NCBI GenBank assembly: GCA_034664105.1
Contig: JAXDIH010000167.1
Location: forward strand, 1 to 41,199
Length of the DNA: 41,199 nucleotides
Direction: 5' to 3'
Source: JACVRW01 sp034664105
GTDB lineage: Bacteria > Actinomycetota > Thermoleophilia > Solirubrobacterales > Thermoleophilaceae
Below the pieces are notes generated by a model. The model saw nothing but the letters and a program-made list of their open reading frames with translations. It ran no database searches and was not told the DNA's origin. This document shows, in pieces, positions 1-8,014 of the stretch. Both the position numbers and the translations under genes were made by a program. Each line of letters opens with the position of its first letter. Position 1 is the stretch's first letter.

Positions 1-1855
1 CCTTAGGCTTGGAGAGGTCCACCGATGCCCAGCCGTGCTCGGTCTTTAGGGGACCCTGAAGGTGCGGTGGCAACTCGGCGATCGCGTGGGCGGCATGGTC
101 GCGAGCTTCCGTGACACGTCCCATCAGACGCAGTACCCGCGCCTTCCCCACCAGGCAGTCGACATCGTGAGGGCTGTGCGCTAGGCCTTGCTCGAACTCC
201 GCGAGCGCTTTGTCAAACTCGCCGAGGTCCCCGTGCAGCCAGCCCGCCGCTGCGCAGACACGCGGCCCGGGCGGCGCGGCCTTGGCCTCCTTGCTCGCGG
301 TGTCGAAACGTCGCGCCACGCGATGAAGCGCGATCAGGCCGGCCCATCCGTCCTGGCTTACCTCGGCAAGCTGGTCGTTTGCGGCAGCGCTGAAATAGGA
401 CTCGAGGTTGGGGCCCGCCTCCCGGAGGTTGGCCAAGCTGAGCTGGGCGTCGGCGATCGCAAGGCGCACGGTGTTTGGCAGGAAGAGCGAGGAGCTGCGC
501 TCGCTCAAGGCCTTTTCCGCCCGAGCTATGGCATGGTCGATGCCCTCCTTGCTGCGCATGCGGCGGCGTGCACTGATCTCGTAGGCGTATGCCGGGCCGT
601 AGTCGAGGTCCGCTCTCAGGGCGGCCTCGAAGTACTCCAGCGCCTCGTCATACCTCTCCAGGTACAAGGGGAGCGTGCCGAGCTCCGCGTACACGTCCGC
701 TCCGAGCTCGGAGTCGCCGTCAATGCTTGTCTTCTCGGCGGCAGCGACCTCGTATCGGCCTTGCTTCACGTGGCAGCGAAACAGCCCTCTCTGGGCGAAG
801 CTCATTTCCGGTCGCCTGCTCTCGTCGAGCGCGCTCGTGTAGTCCTTGCAGGCCCCGTCCAGGTCCAGCGCCTGTTCCAGCAACACCGCCCGCTCGGTAA
901 GCAACTCGGCCTCTAGGTCGGGGGCGACGACCGGTCCCTCGGGCCCATCCGGCCCGGCCCCGCGCCTCAGCGCGGGATTCCGGAACAGGTCGTCGATGTC
1001 GCCGAGCAGATCCGGCGGCGGCGCGTCCTCCTCCTTCTCCGGCGGCCCGCTACGTCGCACGTAGATCATCCAGACGTTCGCCGCCTGGTGCCCCGGATCC
1101 GCATGCAGGACCCGGTTCAGGGCCTCTCTCGCCTGACCGATGTCGCTCTCCGCAAGCGCCAGCCGAGCTTGCTCATAGTCGATCATGATCTGCGCCTGCT
1201 CGGCCCTCATGTCCGACGGAGCCTCGAGCTTGGTGCGGCACTCCTCGAGCAGTTCCCGCGCCTGCTGCAGATCTCTCTCCCGTCGCGTCTCGGGACGGCG
1301 GATCTGCATCCGGTGCACACGCACCCGGGTAAGGAGGATGCGAGCGTTGCGCGGGGCGTCCGCTGCAGCCGCTTTTAGGTACTGGTCAGCCTGCAGGAGG
1401 TCCTCCAACTTGGGCCGTTGGTCCGGGTGAGGGCCGCTCAAGGTCCTAGCTCGCGCCCAGCGAAACGCCGCGCGCTCGACGGCGGTCCGCTTCGGGTCCT
1501 TGATCGCGCCATCCAACTCGAGCACGACCTTGTTGCGCTGCTTGGCTCCGTCGCGCGCGCGCCAGCGGCTCTCGAGAGCACGAGCACGCGCCCACGCTAC
1601 GTCGGCGCGCTCGGCGACACCGGCTTCCAGCAGATCCGCGACTGCCTCCAGATCGTGCGCGGCCTCCAGGTATCTGCCTGTCTCGTAGCGGACCCACGCC
1701 CTGGCGTCGTGCAGCTTCTCGACGACCTCGGGCGAGTGTTTCTTCTTGAGCTCCTCACCGCAGAGCCGCTCGAGCCGCGTGTACGAGCGAGCTTCTCGAA
1801 GCTGCTTCAGGGATGCCAGTAGATCCCGGTCGACTGAGTCGGCCACCGCGACCAT
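1..1855 (-). CDS. TPR-repeat protein, partial (C-terminus off the left edge)
   Basis: One frame reads without a stop from an ATG at 1855 to the window edge, giving at least 618 codons. The protein is helical and rich in A, E, L and R, with many TPR-like helix pairs. Two examples are YLERYDEALEYFEAALRADL near the middle and GEFDKALAEFEQGLAHSP near the edge. An acidic, proline-rich linker (KEEEDAPPPD) splits the repeats into two blocks. There is no signal peptide or membrane segment in the visible part, so it is probably a cytoplasmic scaffold or sensor, possibly with an effector domain beyond the edge. Codons such as CTA, CGA, TTG, AGA and AGG are more frequent than in neighbouring genes, which hints at acquisition by transfer. 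No strong ribosome site is visible before the ATG. The TPR assignment is from repeat pattern; function is unknown. Confidence 0.75.
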   Translation of the reverse strand, partial: MVAVADSVDRDLLASLKQLREARSYTRLERLCGEELKKKHSPEVVEKLHDARAWVRYETGRYLEAAHDLEAVADLLEAGVAERADVAWARARALESRWRARDGAKQRNKVVLELDGAIKDPKRTAVERAAFRWARARTLSGPHPDQRPKLEDLLQADQYLKAAAADAPRNARILLTRVRVHRMQIRRPETRRERDLQQARELLEECRTKLEAPSDMRAEQAQIMIDYEQARLALAESDIGQAREALNRVLHADPGHQAANVWMIYVRRSGPPEKEEDAPPPDLLGDIDDLFRNPALRRGAGPDGPEGPVVAPDLEAELLTERAVLLEQALDLDGACKDYTSALDESRRPEMSFAQRGLFRCHVKQGRYEVAAAEKTSIDGDSELGADVYAELGTLPLYLERYDEALEYFEAALRADLDYGPAYAYEISARRRMRSKEGIDHAIARAEKALSERSSSLFLPNTVRLAIADAQLSLANLREAGPNLESYFSAAANDQLAEVSQDGWAGLIALHRVARRFDTASKEAKAAPPGPRVCAAAGWLHGDLGEFDKALAEFEQGLAHSPHDVDCLVGKARVLRLMGRVTEARDHAAHAIAELPPHLQGPLKTEHGWASVDLSKPK

Positions 1856-1950
1856 CCGTCGTGGTTTGGTCCGGCGCCGACTCTCTCACCTATGACGAAC
1901 CGGCGCAACATCCTTATTAATAGTCAGCCTAGTTTGTTCCGGCGCCTGAC
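1856..1950. other. AT-richer intergenic spacer with short CCGGCGC repeats
   Basis: This 95-bp spacer lies between the end of the diguanylate cyclase gene and the start of the TPR gene. It contains an unusually AT-rich patch around 1910-1935 (CTTATTAATAG). The word CCGGCGC occurs three times (near 1870, 1890 and 1938), twice continuing as CCGGCGCC followed by GACTC or TGACTC. It may hold the promoter of the TPR gene, but I cannot fix a -35/-10 pair. Confidence 0.35.
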
Positions 1951-3531
1951 TCACGCCACCGACTCGGTGCGCCGGCGCTTCGCCTGGTAGAGCGCGTCGT
2001 CGGCGCGGGCGACCACCCGCTCGGGGTCGTCGCCGGGCTCGAACACCGAGATGCCGAAGCTCGCCTCGATCGGCGCGCCGCCCGGCGGCACCCGGTACAT
2101 GGCCGCGGCGCGCAGCCGCCTCATCACCCGCTCCGCGTCCAGCCTGGTGGTGGCGGGCAGCACCACCCCGAACTCGTCGCCGCCGATGCGGTAGGCCTCG
2201 TCGCTGTGGCGCAGCTGGCTGCGCAGCGCGTCGGCCAGCAGCTGGAGGGCCTTGTCGCCGGCGTCGTGGCCGCGCGTGTCGTTCACGGTCTTCAGGTTGT
2301 CCATGTCGCACAGCACGACCGCGAAGCCTTCAGCGATCTCGATCTCGCGCTCCATCCGCGCCCGGAAGGCGCGCCGGTTCGGCAGCCCGGTGAGCGCGTC
2401 GTGGAGGGCCTCGTGACGCAGCTGGGCGGCCTGCTTGGCCGTGTGGATCGCCGCCACCGCCTGGTTGGCGAACAGCCGCAGCGCCTGCAGGCGGGCCCGA
2501 GTCGGCAGCAGCCGGTCGCGCGGGTCGTCCACCCAGATCACACCGATGCGCCGGTCGCCCTCCACCAGCGGGACCATCAGCCAGTGGCGGGACCACGCGT
2601 GCGGGCCGCGTCCGTTCAGCTCGGAGCGATACGGGAAGTTGTCGATCGCCAGCCGGTCCTCGGCTACCTCGGCCGGCAACAGGTAGCAGCCGGCCACCTC
2701 GAAGTCCTCGGTGAACAGCCGCTCGAGCGCCTCGAGGCTGGCTCCGTGGTCGAGCGCGGCCGCGTCGCGCGGCCACCCGGCGGATGCCCTCGTCACGAGC
2801 GGCCGGCCCGGCTCCTCGGAGATCCCGATCAGCACCTTGTCGAAGCTGAGCGCGTCCTGGATGCCGTCGGCGACCGCGCCCAGCACCGCGTCCACGTCGC
2901 TGGCCTCCGTGAGGCGCGCCGACACCTCGAGCAGCCGCTCCAGCATGCGCTGGTGCTGCGCGTCGATGGCTATGTCCTGGCCGATGCGCATGGCCAGGGC
3001 CGCGTGCTGGGCGATCGTCACCAGCACGTCCAGCTCCTCGTCGGTCGGTCGCAGACCGGTCTCCGGCTCGTCCACCGAGATCACGCCGAGCAGCTGGCGG
3101 CGGGCGTCGCGCAACGGCACGAACAGGGCGTCGCCGGGCAGCCAGGCGTTCGGGTCGTCGCTGGGCGCGAGGTCCGGCACGTAGGTGTCCACGCCCAGCT
3201 CGTCCCAGTCGAACTCGCCGTCGGGCACGAAGTAGGCGCCGTCGCGGCGCCGGAAGCGGTCGTTCAGCAGCGGCGTCCAGGTGTGCTGCGGGGAGATCGT
3301 GCCGAGCAGCTCGAGGATCGAGTCGTCGGAGCCCACGGCCGCGGCCGTCAGCATGTCGTCGAACGCGTACCGGTACACGTTGATCACCACCGCCCGGTAG
3401 CCCAGCACCTCGCTGATGCCGCGAGCCACGTCCTCCAACACGTCCTGGAGGCCCCTCTCGTCGCGCACGGAGGCGGTCCACTCGAACATCTTGCCGAGCC
3501 GAGCGAGGACCGCGAGCGTGTTCGGCGCCAT
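1951..3531 (-). CDS. GAF-GAF-GGDEF diguanylate cyclase
   Basis: The 526-residue protein has no membrane segment, so it is a cytoplasmic sensor enzyme. Two GAF-type regions (about 20-190 and 205-360) precede a GGDEF domain (about 375-520). The catalytic signature is intact as RIGGDEFG. The RxxD inhibitory site is present five residues upstream (RHSD), so product inhibition by c-di-GMP is expected. LPNRRAF and FAVVLCDMDNLKTVND are typical of active cyclases. The start is the ATG at 3531, five bases after the stop of the upstream GGDEF-EAL gene; the open frame extends further but that part lies inside the other gene. The pair is probably one operon from the sigma-28-like promoter at 5531-5557. 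The GAF ligand cannot be read from sequence. Confidence 0.9.
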   Translation of the reverse strand: MAPNTLAVLARLGKMFEWTASVRDERGLQDVLEDVARGISEVLGYRAVVINVYRYAFDDMLTAAAVGSDDSILELLGTISPQHTWTPLLNDRFRRRDGAYFVPDGEFDWDELGVDTYVPDLAPSDDPNAWLPGDALFVPLRDARRQLLGVISVDEPETGLRPTDEELDVLVTIAQHAALAMRIGQDIAIDAQHQRMLERLLEVSARLTEASDVDAVLGAVADGIQDALSFDKVLIGISEEPGRPLVTRASAGWPRDAAALDHGASLEALERLFTEDFEVAGCYLLPAEVAEDRLAIDNFPYRSELNGRGPHAWSRHWLMVPLVEGDRRIGVIWVDDPRDRLLPTRARLQALRLFANQAVAAIHTAKQAAQLRHEALHDALTGLPNRRAFRARMEREIEIAEGFAVVLCDMDNLKTVNDTRGHDAGDKALQLLADALRSQLRHSDEAYRIGGDEFGVVLPATTRLDAERVMRRLRAAAMYRVPPGGAPIEASFGISVFEPGDDPERVVARADDALYQAKRRRTESVA

Positions 3532-3536
3532 CGGCC

Positions 3537-5525
3537 CTACGCCCCTCTCCGCAGCTCGACCGGCGCGCCCAGCGGCACGATCTTCGCCTGCACCGAGCGC
3601 AGCTCGCGGCAGAGCCGCGCCGCCTCGGCATTCACGCGCGGCCACGTCGCCGCGGGGCGCCCCAGGGCCCAACCCTGCCCGTACGCCACGCCCAGGTGGA
3701 TCAACACGCGCAGCTCGTCGAGCGTCTCGATTCCCTCCGCGCAGATCGACGCGCCCGTGCTGCGCGCGAACTGGACGAGCGAGCCGATCAGCGCGACCTT
3801 GGCCGGGTCGGCGTGCACCTCGGCGACGAGCGAGCGGTCCAGCTTGATGATGTCGGCGCGCATGCTCATCACCTGGCGCAGGCCGGCGTAGCCCTCGCCG
3901 GCGTCGTCGACGGCGATGCGGGCACCACGCGCGCGCAGGGGGTCGAGGTGGCGCTGAAGCGCCTCGACGTCGAGCACGCGCTCCTCCTCGGTGATCTCCA
4001 GCACGACCCCGCTCAGGTCGGCGGGCAGGCCATCCCTGACTTCCGCGTCGGCGAGCGCCGACGGGCTCAGGTTGACCGACAGGAAAGTGCCCGGCGGGCG
4101 ATTGCGCGCCGCGAGCGCCGCGCGGACGGCTTGCACCTCGAGCGCGCTGCCCAGCCCGAAGCGGTGGGCCTGCGCGAACCACCACGACGGCGGCAGCCCG
4201 GGCTTGCCCTCGAAGCGCGCGAGCGCCTCGTAGCCGACCGGCTCGCCGCTCGCCAGCGACACGATCGGCTGGAAGACGGGGCGCACGGCGTCCGGGCGGG
4301 CGATCAGCGCGGCGAAGTCCTCGCGCTGCTCCTCGGTCACCACGTAGACGTGCTCGGGGTCGTAGCGGCGCGTGCGGCCGCGCCCGCTCTCCTTGGCCCA
4401 GCGCAGCGCACCGCCCGCCAGCTGCAGCAGGGCGCCGGCGCTCTTCGCGTCGTCGGGGTAGCACGCGATCCCCGCCGAGCAGCGCAGCGACCCGCGGACG
4501 GGGGCCGCCCGCTCCACCGCGGCGCGAGCGACCTCGGCGAGCGCGGAGGCCCGCTGGCCGTCGGCGTCGGGCAGGATCAGGCCGAACTCGTCGCCGCCGA
4601 CTCGCGCCGCCACGCCGCGCTCCCGCATGGCCGAGCGCAGACCGGCCCCCGCCGCGGTCAGCAGCTCGTCGCCGTAGGGGTGGCCGCGCACGTCGTTGAT
4701 GTGTCTGAAGTTGTCGATGTCGAGCAGCACGACGGCGAACGGCGGGCCGCCGCTCCGGGCCCGGTCGAGCTCCTCCGCCAGCGCCTCCTGGAAGTGCCGG
4801 TGGTTGGAAAGCTCGGTCAACGGGTCGCGGTGCGCCAGCTCCTCCAGGCCGCGCCGGCGGTCCTCGAGGCGAGCGGCCATGGTGTCGAACTCGTTCGCGA
4901 GCTGACCCAGCTCGTCCCCACGACGCCAGCCGAGCCGGGTGCCGAGGTCGCCGGCGCCCACGGCCTGGGCCGCGAAGCGCAGCCGGTCGAGCGGCCGGAA
5001 GATCCCGCGCGTGAGGAAGAGCATCACCAGGGCGAGCGCCGCGGCCGCCAGGACCCCCAACCCGATCAGCACACGTTGGTTGCGCTCGTCGAGCATCCGG
5101 TGCGCTGGACGCATGTCGTAGGTCAGGGCCAGCGTGGCGGTCGGCTTGCCGTCGCGGGTCAGCGGCGCGACGAGCCGCTCGGCGTCGCGTTCGGTCGCCG
5201 GCGCGTGGCCGACCGACACCTCCGGACTGTCGCGTCCACCGCTGCGGAGCGACGCCGACTGCAGCTCCGGATGGCTGCGCATCAACTCGCTCAAGAGCTC
5301 GCGCGGGTGAGCGCTGCCCTGTCTGTAGCTGGCCTCGAAGCTCTCGGCGTCCGCTCTGAGCGTGGCCTGGGCGGAGTCCCGGTAGGCCCCGCGCAGCTCG
5401 CTGCCCGTCCTGCCCGCGGCGATGTACACGCAGATCGAGGCGACCACCAGCAGCGCGACGCTGACCTGGAAGCGGAGACTGCGCACCAGGTGTCTCGAGG
5501 GGAGGGAGCGCAGTCGGGCCACCAC
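3537..5525 (-). CDS. Membrane HAMP-GGDEF-EAL dual c-di-GMP enzyme
   Basis: The product has TM1 (about 19-38), an extracytoplasmic sensor region of about 100 residues, TM2 (about 137-158), HAMP, GGDEF (about 220-380) and EAL (about 410-650). The GGDEF motif is intact (RVGGDEFG), but the RxxD inhibitory site is RERG, so feedback control looks lost. The EAL domain keeps the expected residues: QPIVSL, YEALARF, VNLSPSAL, EITEEE, the DDAGEGY form of DDxGxGY, KLDRSL and AEGIET. It could both make and break c-di-GMP. The frame is open to a TTG at 5573, but a promoter lies inside that extension. I therefore choose GTG 5525 (GTG 5522 follows at once), five bases after the -10 box, giving a leaderless message. 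Confidence 0.88.
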   Translation of the reverse strand: MVARLRSLPSRHLVRSLRFQVSVALLVVASICVYIAAGRTGSELRGAYRDSAQATLRADAESFEASYRQGSAHPRELLSELMRSHPELQSASLRSGGRDSPEVSVGHAPATERDAERLVAPLTRDGKPTATLALTYDMRPAHRMLDERNQRVLIGLGVLAAAALALVMLFLTRGIFRPLDRLRFAAQAVGAGDLGTRLGWRRGDELGQLANEFDTMAARLEDRRRGLEELAHRDPLTELSNHRHFQEALAEELDRARSGGPPFAVVLLDIDNFRHINDVRGHPYGDELLTAAGAGLRSAMRERGVAARVGGDEFGLILPDADGQRASALAEVARAAVERAAPVRGSLRCSAGIACYPDDAKSAGALLQLAGGALRWAKESGRGRTRRYDPEHVYVVTEEQREDFAALIARPDAVRPVFQPIVSLASGEPVGYEALARFEGKPGLPPSWWFAQAHRFGLGSALEVQAVRAALAARNRPPGTFLSVNLSPSALADAEVRDGLPADLSGVVLEITEEERVLDVEALQRHLDPLRARGARIAVDDAGEGYAGLRQVMSMRADIIKLDRSLVAEVHADPAKVALIGSLVQFARSTGASICAEGIETLDELRVLIHLGVAYGQGWALGRPAATWPRVNAEAARLCRELRSVQAKIVPLGAPVELRRGA

Positions 5526-5530
5526 GTCAT

Positions 5531-5557
5531 CTATCGGCGACTTCCCCACCCTCTTTA
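5531..5557 (-). promoter_or_regulatory. Sigma-28-like promoter of the c-di-GMP operon
   Basis: On the minus strand, TAAA (5557-5554), a 15-nt spacer and GCCGATAG (5538-5531) match the FliA/WhiG consensus TAAA-N15-GCCGATAA at 11 of 12 positions. It is the best match in the window. Transcription would begin near 5525, at the proposed GTG start. Confidence 0.75.
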
Positions 5558-5583
5558 CCGCGATTTCCCGCAAAATGCGGTAC

Positions 5584-5835
5584 TCAGGCGCGCTGGGTGA
5601 ACCACCCCCCTCCGACCAGGTCGCGGAAGACGACGACGTTGCGCCCGTTGACGAGCACCAGCTCGAAGTAGCGCCGCCGCAGCGGCCGGCCCGTCCACCA
5701 GCGGTCCTCGACCACCCATTCCTCGCGCACCGAGTCGACCGGCGCCGGGCCCACGGTCAGCGGGACGCCGCGCTCGTCGGCTGAGACCGCGGCCGGCTCG
5801 GGAGCGCCGAGCCGCCGCGAGCCGGCGGGGGTCAC
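5584..5835 (-). CDS. DUF6504 family protein
   Basis: This 83-residue basic, tryptophan-rich protein has the core VREEWVVEDRWWTGRPLRRR followed by YFELVLVNGR and VVVFRDL. I recognise it as DUF6504, which in Actinobacteria is often encoded directly after the ImuB-like Y-family polymerase. Its GTG start overlaps the imuB stop (GTGA), so the two are translationally coupled and should share SOS control. The role is unknown; a small partner in mutagenic translesion synthesis is inference from context. Confidence 0.8.
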   Translation of the reverse strand: MTPAGSRRLGAPEPAAVSADERGVPLTVGPAPVDSVREEWVVEDRWWTGRPLRRRYFELVLVNGRNVVVFRDLVGGGWFTQRA

Positions 5836-7037
5836 GGCGCCGGAGCGTCCGGGAACGGCGCCAGCACAGTGCGCCGCTCCGGGATGCGCGACTGCGGATC
5901 CACCTCGAGCACCTTCAGGGCGGCGTCCGCACCCGCCGCCTGGCGAGCCTGGCGGACGGCCTCGCCCAGCCGCCCGCGCTTCACCGCCGCTGCCTCGTCG
6001 AGCAGGCGACCCTGGTCGTGCGCCGGGGGCCCGAACGCCTCTACCTCCAGCGCCAGCGAGTCGGCCGGCGCCGGCAGCTCGGACAGCTTGGGGGCGAGCG
6101 TGAGCAGGATCCGCTCGGGATCCGCGCTCGCGTGGCGCAGCGTGACGGCTGTGCGCCAGGTGCCGCCGGCCACGAAGCGGGCCGACACGGCAAGCGCCCG
6201 CAGCGAGCGCCCGCGCCGCTCGCGCCGGGCGAGCACCCGGGCGATCAGCAGCTCCAGCGCCCGCTCGAGCTGCTGGCCCGACGCCGCGTCGGGCAGGTCG
6301 AGCCGTTCGGACACCGGCTCGGGCGGCCGGCGCGGCTCGAGCGGGAAGTCACGGCCCTGCGCCAGGTCGTGCGCCAGCAGCCCCGGGTGGCCGAAGCGCT
6401 CCGCCACCGCGCGGGATGGCAGCTCGGCCACCTCGCCGAGCGTGCGGATACCGAGCCGCTCGAAGACCTCCGGCAGCGCCTGCAGCTCGGGCCTGGTGCG
6501 CAGCAGCGCGACCGGCAGCGGAGCGAGGAAGTCGCGGACATCGCTCTCCTCCACCACGTACGCGCGCCGGCCCCTGCGGGGCCTCACCTGGAGCGCCGCC
6601 GCGTGTGCGGCGAAGCGACTCGGGGCGGCTCCGAAGCGAGCACCCGGGCCGAGCGCCCGGCCCGACTCCGCCAGCACGCCGGCGAGGCCTCCCCCGTGCA
6701 ACCCGTGCAGGCCGGCGGACTCGAAGAAGGCCGCCCCGGCGCGGTCGGACTCCACCTCCGCGCCGAGCGCCTCGAGCCGATCGAGCACCCGGTTCCAGAG
6801 CGAGCGCACCCCCTCGGGATCGGGCGGGATCAGCCGCAGCGCCGGGCAGCGGGACATCGCCTCGCCCAGGCGCATCCCGCGCACCAAGCCAAACGCCTCG
6901 GCCGCCGCGGAGACCTCCCCGACGACCTGCTCACGACCCGCCTCGGGCGCCAGCGCGACCGGCTCCGCCAGCAGGGCGCGGCGGTCGCCAAGACCCGCGA
7001 GCAGCTCGAAGCGGGGATAGAAGACGCAGACGACCAT
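5832..7037 (-). CDS. imuB: ImuB-like Y-family DNA polymerase homologue
   Basis: The 401-residue product resembles ImuB, the non-catalytic Y-family subunit that links the error-prone polymerase DnaE2 to the sliding clamp. The N-terminal segment VCVFYPRFELL replaces the catalytic DxDxFF motif. The acidic pair of SxDE is lost (ESDRAGAAFFES, about 94-105). Thumb and little-finger regions follow (LPSRAVAERFGHPG near 215, then LDLPDA). These losses are what ImuB shows, so direct polymerase activity is unlikely. Start ATG 7037 is preferred because a LexA box lies directly upstream at 7041-7054; a longer frame to 7076 would place the operator inside the gene. The DUF6504 gene overlaps its 3' end. Neither imuA nor dnaE2 is in the window. 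Confidence 0.85.
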   Translation of the reverse strand: MVVCVFYPRFELLAGLGDRRALLAEPVALAPEAGREQVVGEVSAAAEAFGLVRGMRLGEAMSRCPALRLIPPDPEGVRSLWNRVLDRLEALGAEVESDRAGAAFFESAGLHGLHGGGLAGVLAESGRALGPGARFGAAPSRFAAHAAALQVRPRRGRRAYVVEESDVRDFLAPLPVALLRTRPELQALPEVFERLGIRTLGEVAELPSRAVAERFGHPGLLAHDLAQGRDFPLEPRRPPEPVSERLDLPDAASGQQLERALELLIARVLARRERRGRSLRALAVSARFVAGGTWRTAVTLRHASADPERILLTLAPKLSELPAPADSLALEVEAFGPPAHDQGRLLDEAAAVKRGRLGEAVRQARQAAGADAALKVLEVDPQSRIPERRTVLAPFPDAPAP

Positions 7038-7040
7038 GAC

Positions 7041-7054
7041 CGAACACATGTTCG
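7041..7054. promoter_or_regulatory. LexA (SOS) box
   Basis: CGAACACATGTTCG is a perfect palindrome of the actinobacterial/Bacillus LexA operator type, CGAAC-N4-GTTCG. It sits four bases before the imuB start codon, so repressor binding would block transcription of imuB and the DUF6504 gene until DNA damage. Confidence 0.88.
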
Positions 7055-7187
7055 CATCCGGACCGGCCGCGTGCAAGACGGCAACCAGCCCGGCGGCTCG
7101 CGACGGCCCGAGCGCAACAGCAGCGGTGATCGATGCGTGGGTGGCCGGCGCCGGCCCCGGCTCCGGCGCCCACGGGTGCCCCGAGCG

Positions 7188-7238
7188 GGGGGTCCCGGAA
7201 GATGGTCAACGCATAGTGAACTAACTTCCGGGACCCCC
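7188..7238. repeat. 14-bp perfect inverted repeat with a 23-nt loop
   Basis: GGGGGTCCCGGAAG (7188-7201) and its exact complement (7225-7238) flank a 23-nt AT-richer loop. It lies between the imuB promoter and the 3' end of the TauE-type gene. On the plus strand the right arm is followed by TTTGTC, a poor U-tract; on the minus strand none follows. It may act as a terminator or transcript-end hairpin for the permease gene, but the long loop is unusual for a factor-independent terminator. Confidence 0.6.
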
Positions 7239-7279
7239 TTTGTCGATGCCGCTCGCCCGGGGCAAGCGGCCGCCCGGGG

Positions 7280-8014
7280 CTAGAGCACGCCCGCCCCTGC
7301 CACCACGCTTGCCACTCCCGTGCCCGCCACCAGCGCCAGCGCCAGCGTGTAGAAGCGCTCGGGGTCCAGTCGTCGGAAGGCCAGCGCTCCCAGCGCGTAG
7401 CCGGCCACCACCAGCGCCAGCAGCGGCCCGATCGTCCCCGCCTCGATCGACGCGCTGCCCTCGGCGCCCAGCAGCACCAGCCCGCCCGCCAGGTTCAGTG
7501 CCAGGAATATCGCCGCCAGGGTCTCCCGGAACTCCTCCGGGCGCGCACCGCGCGCCTCGAGCCAGAGCACCACCGGCGGGCCGCTCACGCTGATCGACGT
7601 GGTCAGCGCCCCGCTGACGAAGCCCGCCGCCAGCCCCGCCGCGGCGGGCAGCCGCGGCCGTTCGCGCCGCCGCCGCCGGTGCAGCTGCCACGCGGCAGCC
7701 GCGATCACCGCCACCCCCACTCCCACCTGCAGCGCCTGCTTCGACAGCTCCGTCAGCGCGATCGCGCCCACCGCCAGCCCCGGCAGCGCCGCGAGCAGCA
7801 TCGGCACCAGCGCCCGCCAGTCCACGTGCTCGGGCCGCCCGCGCTCGAACAGCACCAGCACGCTGAGCACCAGCCCGAGCACGATCAGGGCCATCACGGC
7901 CTCGACCGGCTCCATCACCGCGAACAGCGCCGGGCTGAGGAGCAGCGCGAAGCCGAAGCCCGTCGTGGACTGGACGAACGCCCCGGCAAACGCGGCAACC
8001 GCGGCCAGAACCAT
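7280..8014 (-). CDS. TauE/SafE family sulfite/anion permease
   Basis: The 244-residue membrane protein has about eight hydrophobic segments. Its paired family motifs are AFAGAFVQSTTGFGFALLLS at the N-terminus and GLAAGFVSGALTTSISVSGP (about 125-145), the two half repeats typical of TauE/SafE. The family exports or imports small anions such as sulfite or sulfoacetate; the substrate here is not known. Start ATG 8014 overlaps the stop of the M24 peptidase gene (TGATG), so it is the last gene of the aro operon. In related actinobacterial gene orders, as I recall, efp often follows the peptidase gene; that gene is absent here. Confidence 0.82.
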   Translation of the reverse strand: MVLAAVAAFAGAFVQSTTGFGFALLLSPALFAVMEPVEAVMALIVLGLVLSVLVLFERGRPEHVDWRALVPMLLAALPGLAVGAIALTELSKQALQVGVGVAVIAAAAWQLHRRRRRERPRLPAAAGLAAGFVSGALTTSISVSGPPVVLWLEARGARPEEFRETLAAIFLALNLAGGLVLLGAEGSASIEAGTIGPLLALVVAGYALGALAFRRLDPERFYTLALALVAGTGVASVVAGAGVL

